DNA of 36,956 bases from Oscillospiraceae bacterium (GTDB taxonomy: Bacteria > Bacillota_A > Clostridia > Oscillospirales > Oscillospiraceae). The notes under the pieces are model-generated. The model had not been told where the DNA came from. It was given only the letters and a program-made list of their open reading frames with translations, and searched no databases. Shown here in pieces: positions 1 through 8,737 of the stretch. The position numbers and the translations under genes are program-made. The stretch covers positions 1 to 36,956 of the forward strand of contig JAFUES010000001.1 of assembly GCA_017470325.1 (NCBI GenBank), read 5' to 3'. The first letter of the stretch is position 1. Each line of letters starts with the position of its first letter.

Positions 1-533
1 GCCTTGGTGTAGATACCGCCGCCCACACGGGCAAACAGCGCGATGGAGGAAGCACCCAGGGAGAAGCCGAACAGAATATTGTAGTTGCCGGTGATGATGT
101 AGATCAGGCTGCAGCCCAGCAGGCCCAGACCCACAACGCACATGCCCATGACGGAGCCGCCGGAAAAAGCGATGGACAGGGCCCTGTTCATGCCGGATTC
201 CAGAGCGGCGTTGGCGGTACGCACATTGGCCTTGGTAGCCACGCGCATACCGAAGAAGCCGGCCAGGATGGAGCAGAGCGCGCCCAGCAGGAAGCAGACT
301 GCGGTGCCCCAGTTGATAAACAGACCGATCAACACAAAGAGCACAACAATGAAAATAGCCAGAATCTTATATTCTGACTTCAGAAATGCGTCCGCGCCTT
401 CCGCGATCGCAGAGGCGATCTCCTGCATACGGGCGTTGCCGGGCGCCGCCTTGGCCACATAGCTTGCTTTGTAGGCGGCAAAAAGCAGAGCGCACACCGC
501 AAGTATGGGAGTGATCCAGATAATGCTGTTCAT
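1..533 (-). CDS. hppA: Membrane-bound pyrophosphatase (ion-pumping), N-terminal part
   Basis: This is the first ~177 codons of a membrane pyrophosphatase, which couples PPi hydrolysis to Na+ and/or H+ export across the cytoplasmic membrane. The rest lies off the left edge. Translation gives an N-terminal hydrophobic helix, the segment [12 protein letters not shown], further membrane helices, and the family hallmark [18 protein letters not shown] next to the active site. The ATG at 533 follows AAAGGAG with a 10-nt gap; an ATG at 540 is out of frame. A good promoter lies at 571-599. It is divergent from the glycogen operon. The residues that separate K+-dependent from K+-independent types, and Na+ from H+ pumps, are not in this fragment, so ion specificity is open. 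The family call is secure. Confidence 0.93.
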   Translation of the reverse strand, partial: MNSIIWITPILAVCALLFAAYKASYVAKAAPGNARMQEIASAIAEGADAFLKSEYKILAIFIVVLFVLIGLFINWGTAVCFLLGALCSILAGFFGMRVATKANVRTANAALESGMNRALSIAFSGGSVMGMCVVGLGLLGCSLIYIITGNYNILFGFSLGASSIALFARVGGGIYTK

Positions 534-570
534 AAAACATACACTCCTTTTATGTATAGGTTCTTTGTGT

Positions 571-599
571 ATTTTACACGATAAAGCCGTTTTTCACAA
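571..599 (-). promoter_or_regulatory. Sigma-A-type promoter of hppA
   Basis: On the minus strand TTGTGA (599-594) and TAAAAT (576-571) are separated by 17 nt. They lie ~40 nt upstream of the hppA start codon. Pattern seen directly; activity inferred. Confidence 0.7.
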
Positions 600-910
600 G
601 GCCAAAAAGCAAGGATTTGTGGCAAAATGCCTAAGTTTATGGAAAGTGACGAATTCGACTTCCTCACGGGGGCCTTTATAGGCAAAATACCCAAAGCGCA
701 GGGAGGGCCTGCCGCTGTGTGGATGCGACACTATCGGAGAATCTGTAAAAAAGCCCGGTAGGTTAAATGTATAACAGGCGGATTCACGAAAAAATGCACT
801 GGCTTGGGTGCAATCGAATTTGACATTTTCCACAAAAAAGCGTCTGTATGCAGGGCAGCGCACTGCGGTCAAAGGGGAGAGGCGGCTGATAGAAATCGAG
901 CAAATAATAC
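600..910. other. Intergenic stretch with no recognised gene
   Basis: This lies between the hppA and glgB promoters. Short open frames cross it on both strands (for example 808-990 +) but none has a convincing ribosome binding site or recognisable protein sequence. I see no RNA gene, repeat or mobile element here. Confidence 0.5.
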
Positions 911-939
911 TTGGAATTGACAGGCAAAGGCGGTATAAT
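911..939 (+). promoter_or_regulatory. Promoter of the glgB operon
   Basis: TTGGAA (911-916), a 17-nt spacer and a perfect TATAAT (934-939). A consensus TTGACA at 917-922 is only 11 nt from the -10, too close to be used with it. The transcript would start near 946, ~25 nt before the glgB ATG. Confidence 0.65.
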
Positions 940-971
940 GAAAAGCAGAAAGAGAAAAGGAGATATGCCCC

Positions 972-2909
972 ATGGATGCACAGCATTTGAAACATATCCC
1001 CCGGGATGATATTTATCTGTTCAATACCGGCAACGCGCGGAAGGCCTGGCTCTGCTTTGGCTGCCGCTATGTGCCGGAGCTGGAGGCCCACCGTTTCCTG
1101 GTCTGGGCGCCCAACGCCAGGGCTGTCAGCCTGGTGGGCGACTTCAACGGATGGGACTGGGGCGCAACGCCCATGGAAAAACTGGAAGGCGGCGTCTGGG
1201 CCGTGTTCCTGGAGGGCCTGCAGGACGGCCAGCGCTATAAATACTGCGTGACCGGCGCCGACGGCAGAGAGGTGCTGAAGGCGGACCCCTTTGCAGCCTA
1301 TTCCCAGTGCGGCATGGAGACGGCCTCCATGGTCTGGACGGAGCGGGGCTATCCCTGGACCGACGGGACATATATGAAAAAACGCGCCCAGCGTAATTTC
1401 ATGAGCAGTCCCATGAGCATCTACGAACTGCATCCGGGCTCCTGGCAGATCCCCGAGGGCGGGGTCAACTATCGCTGGCTGGCCGACAGCCTGGCGGAGT
1501 ACTGCGTGGACATGGGCTATACCCATGTGGAACTGATGCCGGTCACCGAGTATCCTTATGACGGTTCCTGGGGGTATCAGGTCACGGGCTATTATGCCCC
1601 CACCTCCCGCTATGGCTCGCCTGACGACTTCCGCTATTTTGTGGACAAGCTGCACAGTGTGGGACTGGGCGTGATCATGGATTGGGTCCCGGCCCATTTT
1701 CCCAAGGACGAGCACGGTCTTGCCATGTTTGACGGCACGCCGTTGTTCGAGTGCAAGGAGCGCCGCATGGCCGAGCATCCGGAGTGGGGCACACTGATTT
1801 TTGACTATGCCAGCGATCAGGTGCAGAGCTTCCTGGTCTCCTCCGCCTGCAAATTTTTTGAGGAATTCCATATCGACGGCATCCGCGTGGACGCTGTCAG
1901 TTCCATGCTGTACTTAAACTACGCCCGGCGGGACGGGGAGTTCACTCCCAATGAGGAGGGCGGCGTGACCAATCTGCACGCTTTGGACTTCCTGCGGAAG
2001 ATGAATTCCGCGGTGCTGTCCAACTATCCCGGCGCGGTCACCGTGGCGGAGGAGTCCACCGCCTTCCCGCTGATCACAGCGCCTCCCGACGTGGGCGGCG
2101 TGGGCTTCTGCCTGAAGTGGGACATGGGCTTTATGCACGACACCATCGACTACATGGAGCTGGACCCCTATTTCCGCAGCTTCAACCACAACAAGCTGAC
2201 CTTCTCCATGATGTACGCCTTCTCGGAGAACTATGTGCTGGCCTACTCCCACGATGAGGTGGTACACGGGAAGCGGTCTATGATCAACAAGATGAGCGGG
2301 GACTACGATCAGAAGTTCGCCTCTCTGCGCGCCCTGTATGGCTATCAGTTCGGGCATCCGGGCAAGAAGCTGACCTTCATGGGCAGCGAGTTCGGACAGT
2401 TCATCGAATGGAACTGGAAGCAGGGTCTGGACTGGCTGCTGCTGGACTATCCCCGGCATGAGGAGCTGCGCCGTTATATGCGTGCGCTCAACAAGCTGTA
2501 TACCTCCATGCCCGCCCTCTATGCGGTGGACCGGTCTTGGGACGGCTTCAAGTGGCTGAATGTGGACGACGCGGGCAGGAGTTCTGTGGCTTTCCTGCGC
2601 TCGGCGGAGAAGGAAAACAGCTATGTGGTCTGCGTCTGCAACTTCACGCCGGTGTCCTATGAGGATTTTGTGATCGGCCTGCCCCAGGCCGGCACTTTGA
2701 AAGAGATCCTCAACAGCGATGACTTCCAGTACGGCGGGAAAGGCGAGGGCAATCCCAAGCTGATCCGCAGCAGGAAAGAGGCCTTTTTGGATATGCAGTA
2801 TTCGGCTGCGCTGACGCTGCCGGCCATGTCGACGCTGTTCTTCCGCTATACGCCGAAGAAAGAGACTGCGGGTAAAGATGCACACCCTAAGGCGAGAAAG
2901 AAAAAATAA
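972..2909 (+). CDS. glgB: 1,4-alpha-glucan branching enzyme
   Basis: GlgB cuts alpha-1,4 chains and transfers the fragment to an O-6 position, making the alpha-1,6 branches of glycogen in the cytoplasm. At 645 aa it is a normal length. It has an N-terminal CBM48 beta-sandwich (about residues 20-115, VSLVGDFNGWD) and a GH13 barrel. The four GH13 regions are visible: DWVPAHF (~237), GIRVDAV with nucleophile D307, VAEEST with acid/base E360, and YSHDEVVHG with D428. A short Lys/Arg-rich tail ends the protein. The ATG at 972 follows AAAAGGAG with a 9-nt gap; an ATG at 965 is out of frame. It is first gene of a tight operon with glgA, a GH13 hydrolase and a membrane protein. The glucose-1-phosphate adenylyltransferase genes (glgC/glgD) are not in the window. 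Confidence 0.96.
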   Translation: MDAQHLKHIPRDDIYLFNTGNARKAWLCFGCRYVPELEAHRFLVWAPNARAVSLVGDFNGWDWGATPMEKLEGGVWAVFLEGLQDGQRYKYCVTGADGREVLKADPFAAYSQCGMETASMVWTERGYPWTDGTYMKKRAQRNFMSSPMSIYELHPGSWQIPEGGVNYRWLADSLAEYCVDMGYTHVELMPVTEYPYDGSWGYQVTGYYAPTSRYGSPDDFRYFVDKLHSVGLGVIMDWVPAHFPKDEHGLAMFDGTPLFECKERRMAEHPEWGTLIFDYASDQVQSFLVSSACKFFEEFHIDGIRVDAVSSMLYLNYARRDGEFTPNEEGGVTNLHALDFLRKMNSAVLSNYPGAVTVAEESTAFPLITAPPDVGGVGFCLKWDMGFMHDTIDYMELDPYFRSFNHNKLTFSMMYAFSENYVLAYSHDEVVHGKRSMINKMSGDYDQKFASLRALYGYQFGHPGKKLTFMGSEFGQFIEWNWKQGLDWLLLDYPRHEELRRYMRALNKLYTSMPALYAVDRSWDGFKWLNVDDAGRSSVAFLRSAEKENSYVVCVCNFTPVSYEDFVIGLPQAGTLKEILNSDDFQYGGKGEGNPKLIRSRKEAFLDMQYSAALTLPAMSTLFFRYTPKKETAGKDAHPKARKKK

Positions 2910-2914
2910 AGCTG

Positions 2915-2941
2915 GTCTGCCCGTCTTGCCGCGGGGCGGAC
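2915..2941 (+). other. Intercistronic hairpin between glgB and glgA
   Basis: GTCTGCCC (2915-2922) pairs with GGGCGGAC (2934-2941), including one G-U pair, around an 11-nt loop. No T-run follows, so it is more likely an mRNA stability or processing hairpin than a terminator. Confidence 0.35.
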
Positions 2942-2978
2942 GGAAAAACAGAAAAGCCGCGGCAGAATGGAGAAGTCA

Positions 2979-4457
2979 ATGAAAAAAGAGTTTCGTGATC
3001 TGCTGAAGGAAAAGGGGAGAGATAAGCTGCCCGCCGTGCTGTTGGCGGCGGCAGAGTGTGCCCCCTTGTCCAAAACCGGCGGCCTGGCCGACGTAGTGGG
3101 GACTCTGCCCAAGTCCCTGGCCGCCCTGGGCATCGACGCCCGGGTCATTACCCCCTATCACCGGGTGATCAAGGAGAAGTACGCCGATCAGGTGGAGCAC
3201 ATGTTCTATTTCTATGTGCAGCTGGGTTGGCGCCGGGAGTACGCGGGCATCGAAAAGCTGGTGCTGGACGGCGTGACCATCTACCTGGTGGACAATGAAC
3301 ACTATTTCGGCGACCGGATCTACTGGGGCGGCGAAGCGGAAGGGGAGCAGTACGCCTTCTTCACCCGCGCCGTGTTAGACGCCCTGCCCAATTTGGACTT
3401 TCAGCCGGAAGTCGTCCACTGCAATGACTGGCATACGGCCATGATCCCCATGTTGGGGCGTACCCAGTATCCCGGCGGCATGCAGGAGAATCTGCGCTAT
3501 CTGCTGACCATCCACAACATCGCTTTCCAGGGCATTTACAGCTTCGACTATGTAAAGGACCTGCTGGGGGTAGAGGACAAGTATCTGACCTCCGAGTTCA
3601 TGGAACTCAACGGCTGCGCCAATTACATGAAGGGCGGCCTGGTGTTCTCCCACAAGATCAACACCGTCAGCCCCAGCTATGCCCAGGAGATCATGATGCC
3701 CTACTATGCCGAGGGCCTGGAGGGCATCCTCAACGCGCGCCATGATGACGTCAGCGGCATCATCAACGGCATCGACAAGGTGACCTTCAATCCCCATACC
3801 GATCCGTTGCTGCCTGCCCATTTCGACCGTGGCCACCGCAAGGGCAAGGCCGCCTGCAAGGCGGCGCTGCAGGAGCGGATGGGCTTGGAGCAGCGACCGG
3901 GCGTGCCGCTGTTCGCCATGGTCACCCGCATGACCGAGCAGAAGGGCTTCGATCTGGTGGCCTGCGTGCTGGACGATATGATGAGCCGGGAGGACATGCA
4001 GTTCATGCTGCTGGGCACCGGCGACTCCCGATTTGAAAACTTCATGCGCCAGGCGGAGGAGCGCTATAAGGGCCGGCTCTGCGCCTACATCGGTTACAGC
4101 GAGGAACTGAGCCATCTGGTTTACGCGGGCAGTGACTTCTTCCTGATGCCCTCCCGCTTTGAGCCCTGCGGCCTGAGCCAGATGATCGCCATGCGTTACG
4201 GGTCTTTGCCCATCGTGCGGGAGACCGGTGGCCTGCGGGATACGGTCCAGCCTTACAATCAGTATACCGGCGAGGGGGACGGCTTCTCCTTTGCCAATTT
4301 CGACGCCTGGGAGATGCGCGACACCATCCACAAGGCCATCGAAGCCTATTATAAGAAAGACGTCATGGAGGGGCTGATCACCAGCGCCATGAAGGCGGAC
4401 TTCGGTTTTGAACTGTCTGCGATGGAGTATGCGAGGCTCTATCTATGCATGCTGTGA
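2979..4457 (+). CDS. glgA: Glycogen synthase (ADP-glucose, GT5)
   Basis: GlgA adds glucose from ADP-glucose to the non-reducing end of alpha-1,4-glucan in the cytoplasm. The GT5 signature KTGGLADVVGTLP sits near the N-terminus and binds the nucleotide sugar. The C-terminal GT-B half has SRFEPCGLSQM with the conserved Glu, and ETGGLRDTV. Two in-frame starts exist: ATG 2967, with no clear ribosome binding site, and ATG 2979, preceded by GGAG at 2969-2972 with a 6-nt gap. I prefer 2979 (492 aa). About 20 extra residues precede the usual N-terminus of the family. The gene overlaps the next one by 13 nt, which suggests translational coupling. It works with glgB just upstream to build branched glycogen. 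Confidence 0.95.
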   Translation: MKKEFRDLLKEKGRDKLPAVLLAAAECAPLSKTGGLADVVGTLPKSLAALGIDARVITPYHRVIKEKYADQVEHMFYFYVQLGWRREYAGIEKLVLDGVTIYLVDNEHYFGDRIYWGGEAEGEQYAFFTRAVLDALPNLDFQPEVVHCNDWHTAMIPMLGRTQYPGGMQENLRYLLTIHNIAFQGIYSFDYVKDLLGVEDKYLTSEFMELNGCANYMKGGLVFSHKINTVSPSYAQEIMMPYYAEGLEGILNARHDDVSGIINGIDKVTFNPHTDPLLPAHFDRGHRKGKAACKAALQERMGLEQRPGVPLFAMVTRMTEQKGFDLVACVLDDMMSREDMQFMLLGTGDSRFENFMRQAEERYKGRLCAYIGYSEELSHLVYAGSDFFLMPSRFEPCGLSQMIAMRYGSLPIVRETGGLRDTVQPYNQYTGEGDGFSFANFDAWEMRDTIHKAIEAYYKKDVMEGLITSAMKADFGFELSAMEYARLYLCML

Positions 4458-6862
4458 GGCCCACAGCATCCTGCACCCTGACAGAGGGTGCATATCCGAA
4501 AGAATTGGAGATCCCCTTCGGCGGCAGTTATCGGGAATGCTGGTCGGAGGAATATACCCTGTCCATCCAGTATGAGGGACGGCAGTATGTGCGCGCGGCC
4601 TGGACCGACGGGGCCTGGCAGGCAGTGGGCGGCGATCCTGTGCTAACGGGACAGCTGCGCACGGGGAATTGCCCGGCACTGACCATGCAGTATTTCCAGG
4701 CGGCTGCCGAAGTGGCCGCTGCGGTGGAGCGCTGCGAGGGAAATGGCCTGCGCCTTGAACAGATCCAGGAATGTGCTTGCTTTTCGCCGAACCCCTTGAC
4801 CGGGCCGGAATTGCTGCGCCTGCTGATGGATGACCGGGGCTTTCCCCTGAACAATGCCTACCAGGTGGTGGCAAGCTGCTGCGAAGATCTGATGGCGGCG
4901 GGCGTGGACGTGGAAGCGGTCTACCCGCTCCAGCCCCGCACAGCCCATGTGATCAGCATCCTGCGCCGCTGCAGCCAGAATGTGCTGGCTCTGCAGCACA
5001 ATAGCACAGACCCGGCGTTTCGTGATCCAGTCGGCGCTGTTCCGGAGGGGACGGAGCTCTGCCTGGCGGTCCGCATCCTGTCCGGCGATGTGGAACAGGC
5101 CTATCTCCATCTGTATGGAGACTCTTTTGAAAATGAGATCCCCATGAAGCGGGAAGGGGACCTGTACCGCTGTGATTTCCGGGTGCCGGATACGGCGGAG
5201 GCGCTGTGGTACAGTTTCCGGGTGGAGACCGGGACCAGTTCCCACTGGCTCTGTCCCGATGAGACCGGCTACCGGGGCCGTCTGTACGGTTATCAGGCGC
5301 CGGGCTTCCGGCTGACGGTCTATCGCAAAGACTTTGAAACACCCGCCTGGTTCCGGCGCAGTGTGATGTATCAGATCTTTCCGGATCGTTTTGCCATTTC
5401 GGCGGACGATGTTGCCCGGCAGGGCATTGCCTATCATCAGGGACTGGGCCAGACGCCGGAGCTGCATGAACACGTGGAGGAGCCGGTGCGCTGGCAGCCC
5501 CGGCCCTTTGAAGACGATTACAGCCCGGATGATTTCTACGGCGGCACGCTCAACGGGATCCGGGAGAAGCTGCCTTATTTGAAGGACCTGGGCGTCAACT
5601 GCCTGTACCTCAATCCCATCGTCGAGGCGCGTTCCAATCACCGTTATGATACCTCGGACTATATGCAGGTGGATCCGATCCTGGGCAGCAATGAGGACTT
5701 TGAACGCCTCTGTGCCGAGGCGGCAGCCCAGGGGATTCGCATCATTCTGGACGGCGTCTACTCCCACACGGGAGCGGACAGCGTGTATTTCAACCGCTGG
5801 GGGCACTACCCGGACAAGGGCGCCTGCCAGGGGCCGGATTCGCCGTACTACGGCTGGTACGATTTCCGCAGCTATCCGGATGATTACCGCTGCTGGTGGG
5901 GCTTCCGGGATCTGCCGGAAGTGGACGAGGAGAACCCGGCGTGGCAGCAATTCGTGATTCGGGGCGAGAATAGCGTGGTCAAGACCTGGCTACGTCGGGG
6001 CGCCTCCGGCTGGCGGCTGGATGTGGCGGACGAGCTGCCGGACGATGTGCTGGCCTTGATCCGCAAGGCGTCCAAGGAGGAGAAACCGGACGCGCTTGTG
6101 CTGGGCGAGGTCTGGGAGGACGCGGTCATCAAGGAGAGCTACGGGGGACGGCGCAACTACGCCCTGGGCTACTCCTTGGACACAGTAATGAATTATCCCC
6201 TGCGTACCGCGGTGCTGAACTTCATGCACCGCAACATCAGCGCCTATGCTCTGCGCGACTTCCTGATCGGCCAGCAGATGAATTATCCCGAGCCCATGTA
6301 CTATTCGCTGATGAATCTGATGGGCTCGCACGATGTGGAACGACTGCGCACAGCTCTCGCCGCGAACATCAACTTCGAGGCCCTGAGCCGGGAAGCGCAG
6401 ATGCACCTGTATTTCTCGCCGGAGGACCTGGGTCATGCTTCCCAGTTGGAAATGCTGTGTGCGGCGATCCAGTTCGCGCTGCCCGGTGTGCCAAGCATTT
6501 ATTACGGGGACGAACAGGGAATGTGCGGAGTACGGGACCCCTTTAACCGGATGCCCTTCAAGGAGGGACACAGACAGCTACACGAGTATTATGCGGCGCT
6601 GGCCAAGATGCGCCGCAGCGCGGACGCTTTGTCTACCGGCAAGGCCCGCTTTCTGGCGGCCAGCGGGGACGTACTATTGATCCTGCGGTACATCACCGAC
6701 GGAATAGATGTGTTCGGTCAGAGCGCGGAGAACGGTGTGTTCCTGGCAGTGATCAACCGGGGTGACACGGAAGCGGCGTTTTCGGTGGACTGCAGCGAGG
6801 CCGGCCAGGGCCAGATCAAGGGGAAGATCGATGCCTGCTCGGCGGAGATCCTGGTATTATAA
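4445..6862 (+). CDS. GH13 alpha-glucan hydrolase (neopullulanase/alpha-glucosidase-like)
   Basis: An 805-aa glycoside hydrolase family 13 enzyme with no signal peptide, so probably cytoplasmic. The catalytic barrel begins at MYQIFPDRF (~310). Region I has DGVYSHTG (D436), region II GWRLDVADE (nucleophile D526), region III LGEVWED (acid/base E555) and region IV LMGSHDVERL (D630). Residues ~195-290 look like the beta-sandwich that precedes such barrels. The first ~190 residues, Cys-rich in places, I do not recognise. The ATG at 4445 lies inside the end of glgA, with GAGG 8 nt upstream. Its place in the glycogen operon suggests breakdown or trimming of glycogen or maltodextrins. Substrate (pullulan, maltodextrin, cyclodextrin) cannot be read from the sequence. 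Confidence 0.88.
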   Translation: MHAVRPTASCTLTEGAYPKELEIPFGGSYRECWSEEYTLSIQYEGRQYVRAAWTDGAWQAVGGDPVLTGQLRTGNCPALTMQYFQAAAEVAAAVERCEGNGLRLEQIQECACFSPNPLTGPELLRLLMDDRGFPLNNAYQVVASCCEDLMAAGVDVEAVYPLQPRTAHVISILRRCSQNVLALQHNSTDPAFRDPVGAVPEGTELCLAVRILSGDVEQAYLHLYGDSFENEIPMKREGDLYRCDFRVPDTAEALWYSFRVETGTSSHWLCPDETGYRGRLYGYQAPGFRLTVYRKDFETPAWFRRSVMYQIFPDRFAISADDVARQGIAYHQGLGQTPELHEHVEEPVRWQPRPFEDDYSPDDFYGGTLNGIREKLPYLKDLGVNCLYLNPIVEARSNHRYDTSDYMQVDPILGSNEDFERLCAEAAAQGIRIILDGVYSHTGADSVYFNRWGHYPDKGACQGPDSPYYGWYDFRSYPDDYRCWWGFRDLPEVDEENPAWQQFVIRGENSVVKTWLRRGASGWRLDVADELPDDVLALIRKASKEEKPDALVLGEVWEDAVIKESYGGRRNYALGYSLDTVMNYPLRTAVLNFMHRNISAYALRDFLIGQQMNYPEPMYYSLMNLMGSHDVERLRTALAANINFEALSREAQMHLYFSPEDLGHASQLEMLCAAIQFALPGVPSIYYGDEQGMCGVRDPFNRMPFKEGHRQLHEYYAALAKMRRSADALSTGKARFLAASGDVLLILRYITDGIDVFGQSAENGVFLAVINRGDTEAAFSVDCSEAGQGQIKGKIDACSAEILVL

Positions 6863-6873
6863 GGAGCGTTTTC

Positions 6874-8382
6874 ATGGAGAAAAGGGAACTGTCGGTTCTG
6901 GAGCGGCTGTTTGCATGGCTGGCAGAACAGATGCGCGAAAACAGAATACCGCTGCTCTGCGGCCTGGCGGCAGGGCTCCTGGCACATATGTTCGCTTTTA
7001 CCAACAAGCTGGTCAATGCGGACGAGGTCTGGTCCCTGTTTGAGCGGGGGGCGACCATCACCTCCGGCCGGTGGGGACTGGAGCTTTCCAAGTGGATCTT
7101 TCCCAGCGTTTCCATGCCGTGGATCTATGGCGTGATCAGCGTCATCCTGCTGACCGTGACGGCCTGTATCACCATCCGCCTGTTCCAAATCCACAGCAAG
7201 TGCCTGCAGGCCCTGCTGGCGGCGGTATTCGTGAGTTTCCCTTCGGAGACAGGCTTGTTCTGCTTCATGTTTACCAGCGCGCCTTATGCCCTGGCTTTCC
7301 TGCTGGCAGTCATCGCGGTTGCTCTGACGGAGCGCGGCGGGAAAGCGAACTGGCTTGTCAGCTTCCTGCTGCTGGTGCTGGCGATCGGTACGTATCAGGC
7401 CTATGTGGCCGTCGCGGCCAGCTTCTTTGTGATCCGCATGATCCAGCGGTTGCTGCGCGATGAAGGGTCTGCGAAGGAGGTCCTGCTCTACGGTGTCTTT
7501 CGGCTGGGGCTGCTGCTGGTCAGCCTGGTAGTATATTACCTGATCAGCCTGGCGGCTGCGCGGATCTCCGGTCTGGGCTTTGCCGATTACGGTGTGTCCC
7601 GCTGGACCAGCATTTTCTATAAGATCGCATTGGCGTACAGTGCTTTTCTGCACACCTTTACCCGGGGCTATTTCGCCTTTGTCCGGTCGCCGTTGGCGAT
7701 GATCCTGCATTTTCTGCTGGCTCTGGTCGCCGCGGTGTTGCTGATTCGTTGGCTGCTCAACTGCAAAGACCGGGCAAAGGGCTTGCTGCTGCTTGTTTGC
7801 CTGCTGCTGTTTCCCTTGAGCGTGTACTGCATTTATCTGATTGCCGAGGTCGACATCATCCACTCGCTGGTGTTGGTCAGCTTCCTTTCAGTCTATGTGC
7901 TGGCGGCGGTGGTGTGCGAAACAGCGGATGGAAAAGCCGGGCGATGGAGCCGGGACGCGGTGCTTTTTGTTCTGCTTCTGGTGATGGCGGGAAATGTGTT
8001 TTTTGCCAACAAGGTGTATCTGAAGATGCACTTCCAGTATGAGCAGGCTTATTCCATCTACACCAGTATCGTCACACAGATCGAGAGCACAGCGGGCTTT
8101 GATGCGGATAAGAAAGTCGCTGTGATCGGGAACGGAGATCAGCAGGGCTTGGAGATGGAGGAGCTTGACGCCGAGGGGCTCATGGGACCCAGCAGAAATC
8201 TGATCGATATCTATACGAGAGATCTGTTCATGCAGCGGTATCTGGGCTTTGATGTGAGCTTTGCAACATCGGCTGAGCGCAGGGTGCTGCAGAAAGATGA
8301 GCGGGTACAGGCTATGCCGTGCTATCCCTATTATGGTTCCGTCCAGGTGATCGACGACTATATCGTCGTCCGGCTGGACTAA
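6874..8382 (+). CDS. Polytopic membrane protein, GtrII-type glucosyltransferase-like
   Basis: A 502-aa integral membrane protein with about ten hydrophobic segments between residues ~25 and 395, and a soluble C-terminal tail of ~110 aa. The segment after the first helix (NADEVWSLFERGATITSGRWG) resembles the Glucos_trans_II (GtrII) family. These are GT-C-type enzymes that add glucose from a lipid carrier to cell-surface polymers outside the membrane. The ATG at 6874 follows AAGGAG only 11 nt after the GH13 stop codon, so it is the last gene of the glg operon. A terminator follows at 8398. Family assignment is by pattern and moderate; substrate is unknown. Its link with glycogen genes may be only co-transcription. 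Confidence 0.65.
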   Translation: MEKRELSVLERLFAWLAEQMRENRIPLLCGLAAGLLAHMFAFTNKLVNADEVWSLFERGATITSGRWGLELSKWIFPSVSMPWIYGVISVILLTVTACITIRLFQIHSKCLQALLAAVFVSFPSETGLFCFMFTSAPYALAFLLAVIAVALTERGGKANWLVSFLLLVLAIGTYQAYVAVAASFFVIRMIQRLLRDEGSAKEVLLYGVFRLGLLLVSLVVYYLISLAAARISGLGFADYGVSRWTSIFYKIALAYSAFLHTFTRGYFAFVRSPLAMILHFLLALVAAVLLIRWLLNCKDRAKGLLLLVCLLLFPLSVYCIYLIAEVDIIHSLVLVSFLSVYVLAAVVCETADGKAGRWSRDAVLFVLLLVMAGNVFFANKVYLKMHFQYEQAYSIYTSIVTQIESTAGFDADKKVAVIGNGDQQGLEMEELDAEGLMGPSRNLIDIYTRDLFMQRYLGFDVSFATSAERRVLQKDERVQAMPCYPYYGSVQVIDDYIVVRLD

Positions 8383-8397
8383 GGTACACAACAGTCG

Positions 8398-8424
8398 CAA
8401 AGGGCCGCAATTGTCGGCCCTTTG
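8398..8424 (+). terminator. Terminator of the glg operon
   Basis: CAAAGGGCCG pairs with CGGCCCTTTG around a 7-nt loop. The T-rich tract after it is weak (GAGCTTAAAGATTTTCC). Confidence 0.65.
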
Positions 8425-8442
8425 AGCTTAAAGATTTTCCTC

Positions 8443-8470
8443 TTTACAAATCCAAATTTCGTGTTATAAT
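8443..8470 (+). promoter_or_regulatory. Promoter of the tRNA-Ala gene
   Basis: TTTACA (8443-8448), a 16-nt spacer and a perfect TATAAT (8465-8470). The predicted ~36-nt leader before the tRNA contains a 9-bp hairpin, TTCAAACAG (8480-8488) with CTGTTTGAA (8494-8502), which ends 10 nt before the mature 5' end and may guide processing. Confidence 0.7.
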
Positions 8471-8512
8471 AACAAAGCGTTCAAACAGAAAGACTGTTTG
8501 AAAAGCGTATAT

Positions 8513-8589
8513 GGGCTTGTAGCTCAGCTGGGAGAGCGCACGGTTCGCATCCGTGAGGTTCGAGGGTTCGATCCCCTTCAAGTCCACCA
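8513..8589 (+). tRNA. tRNA-Ala, anticodon CGC
   Basis: A full cloverleaf can be folded. The acceptor is GGGCTTG/CAAGTCC with the G3-U70 wobble pair that marks alanine tRNAs. The D arm is GCTC/GAGC, the anticodon stem CACGG/CCGTG has loop TTCGCAT (anticodon CGC, reading GCG), and the T arm is GAGGG-TTCGATC-CCCTT. Discriminator A and CCA are encoded. The variable loop is AGGTTC, six nucleotides instead of the usual five, which makes the gene 77 nt. Confidence 0.94.
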
Positions 8590-8627
8590 AAGAAGACAGC
8601 CACCCATCGGGTGGCTGTCTTCTTTGG
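8587..8627 (+). terminator. Long perfect hairpin abutting the tRNA 3' end
   Basis: A 19-bp perfect stem, CCAAAGAAGACAGCCACCC (8587-8605) with its exact complement at 8609-8627, and a 3-nt loop ATC. The left arm begins with the CCA of the tRNA. The right arm ends CTTCTTTGG with no separate T-run. It probably terminates tRNA transcription. Confidence 0.6.
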
Positions 8628-8638
8628 CATAGCTTCCG

Positions 8639-8737
8639 GGGGATCGAACCCAAGGGCACTTGGCAACATGCCGGTGGCATGTTGCAACCCGAGGCGGCCT
8701 GCGCCGCAGCGCAGGTCGATCCCCTTCAAGTCCACCA
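8639..8737 (+). repeat. Multi-hairpin, tRNA-like element ending in a copy of the tRNA-Ala 3' end
   Basis: Bases 8716-8737 are identical to tRNA positions 8568-8589 (22 nt, T-arm 3' half through CCA). GGGGATCGA (8639-8647) can pair with TCGATCCCC (8716-8724). This encloses three perfect hairpins: 8650-8663 (5 bp), 8664-8684 (9 bp, loop GGT) and 8698-8715 (7 bp, loop CGCA). The layout recalls a cloverleaf with a CCA tail, but no matching acceptor 5' arm is present. It is not a normal tRNA gene. A tRNA remnant or an attachment-site scar are the likely origins. Confidence 0.5.

Noticed and set aside
808..990. A 60-codon ORF in the glgB leader
   Set aside because: It has no ribosome binding site, crosses the glgB promoter and start in another frame, and its sequence is not protein-like.
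594..1871. A 425-codon minus-strand frame from the hppA-glgB interval into glgB
   Set aside because: Most of it is antisense to glgB. The remaining part has no recognisable domain or ribosome binding site.
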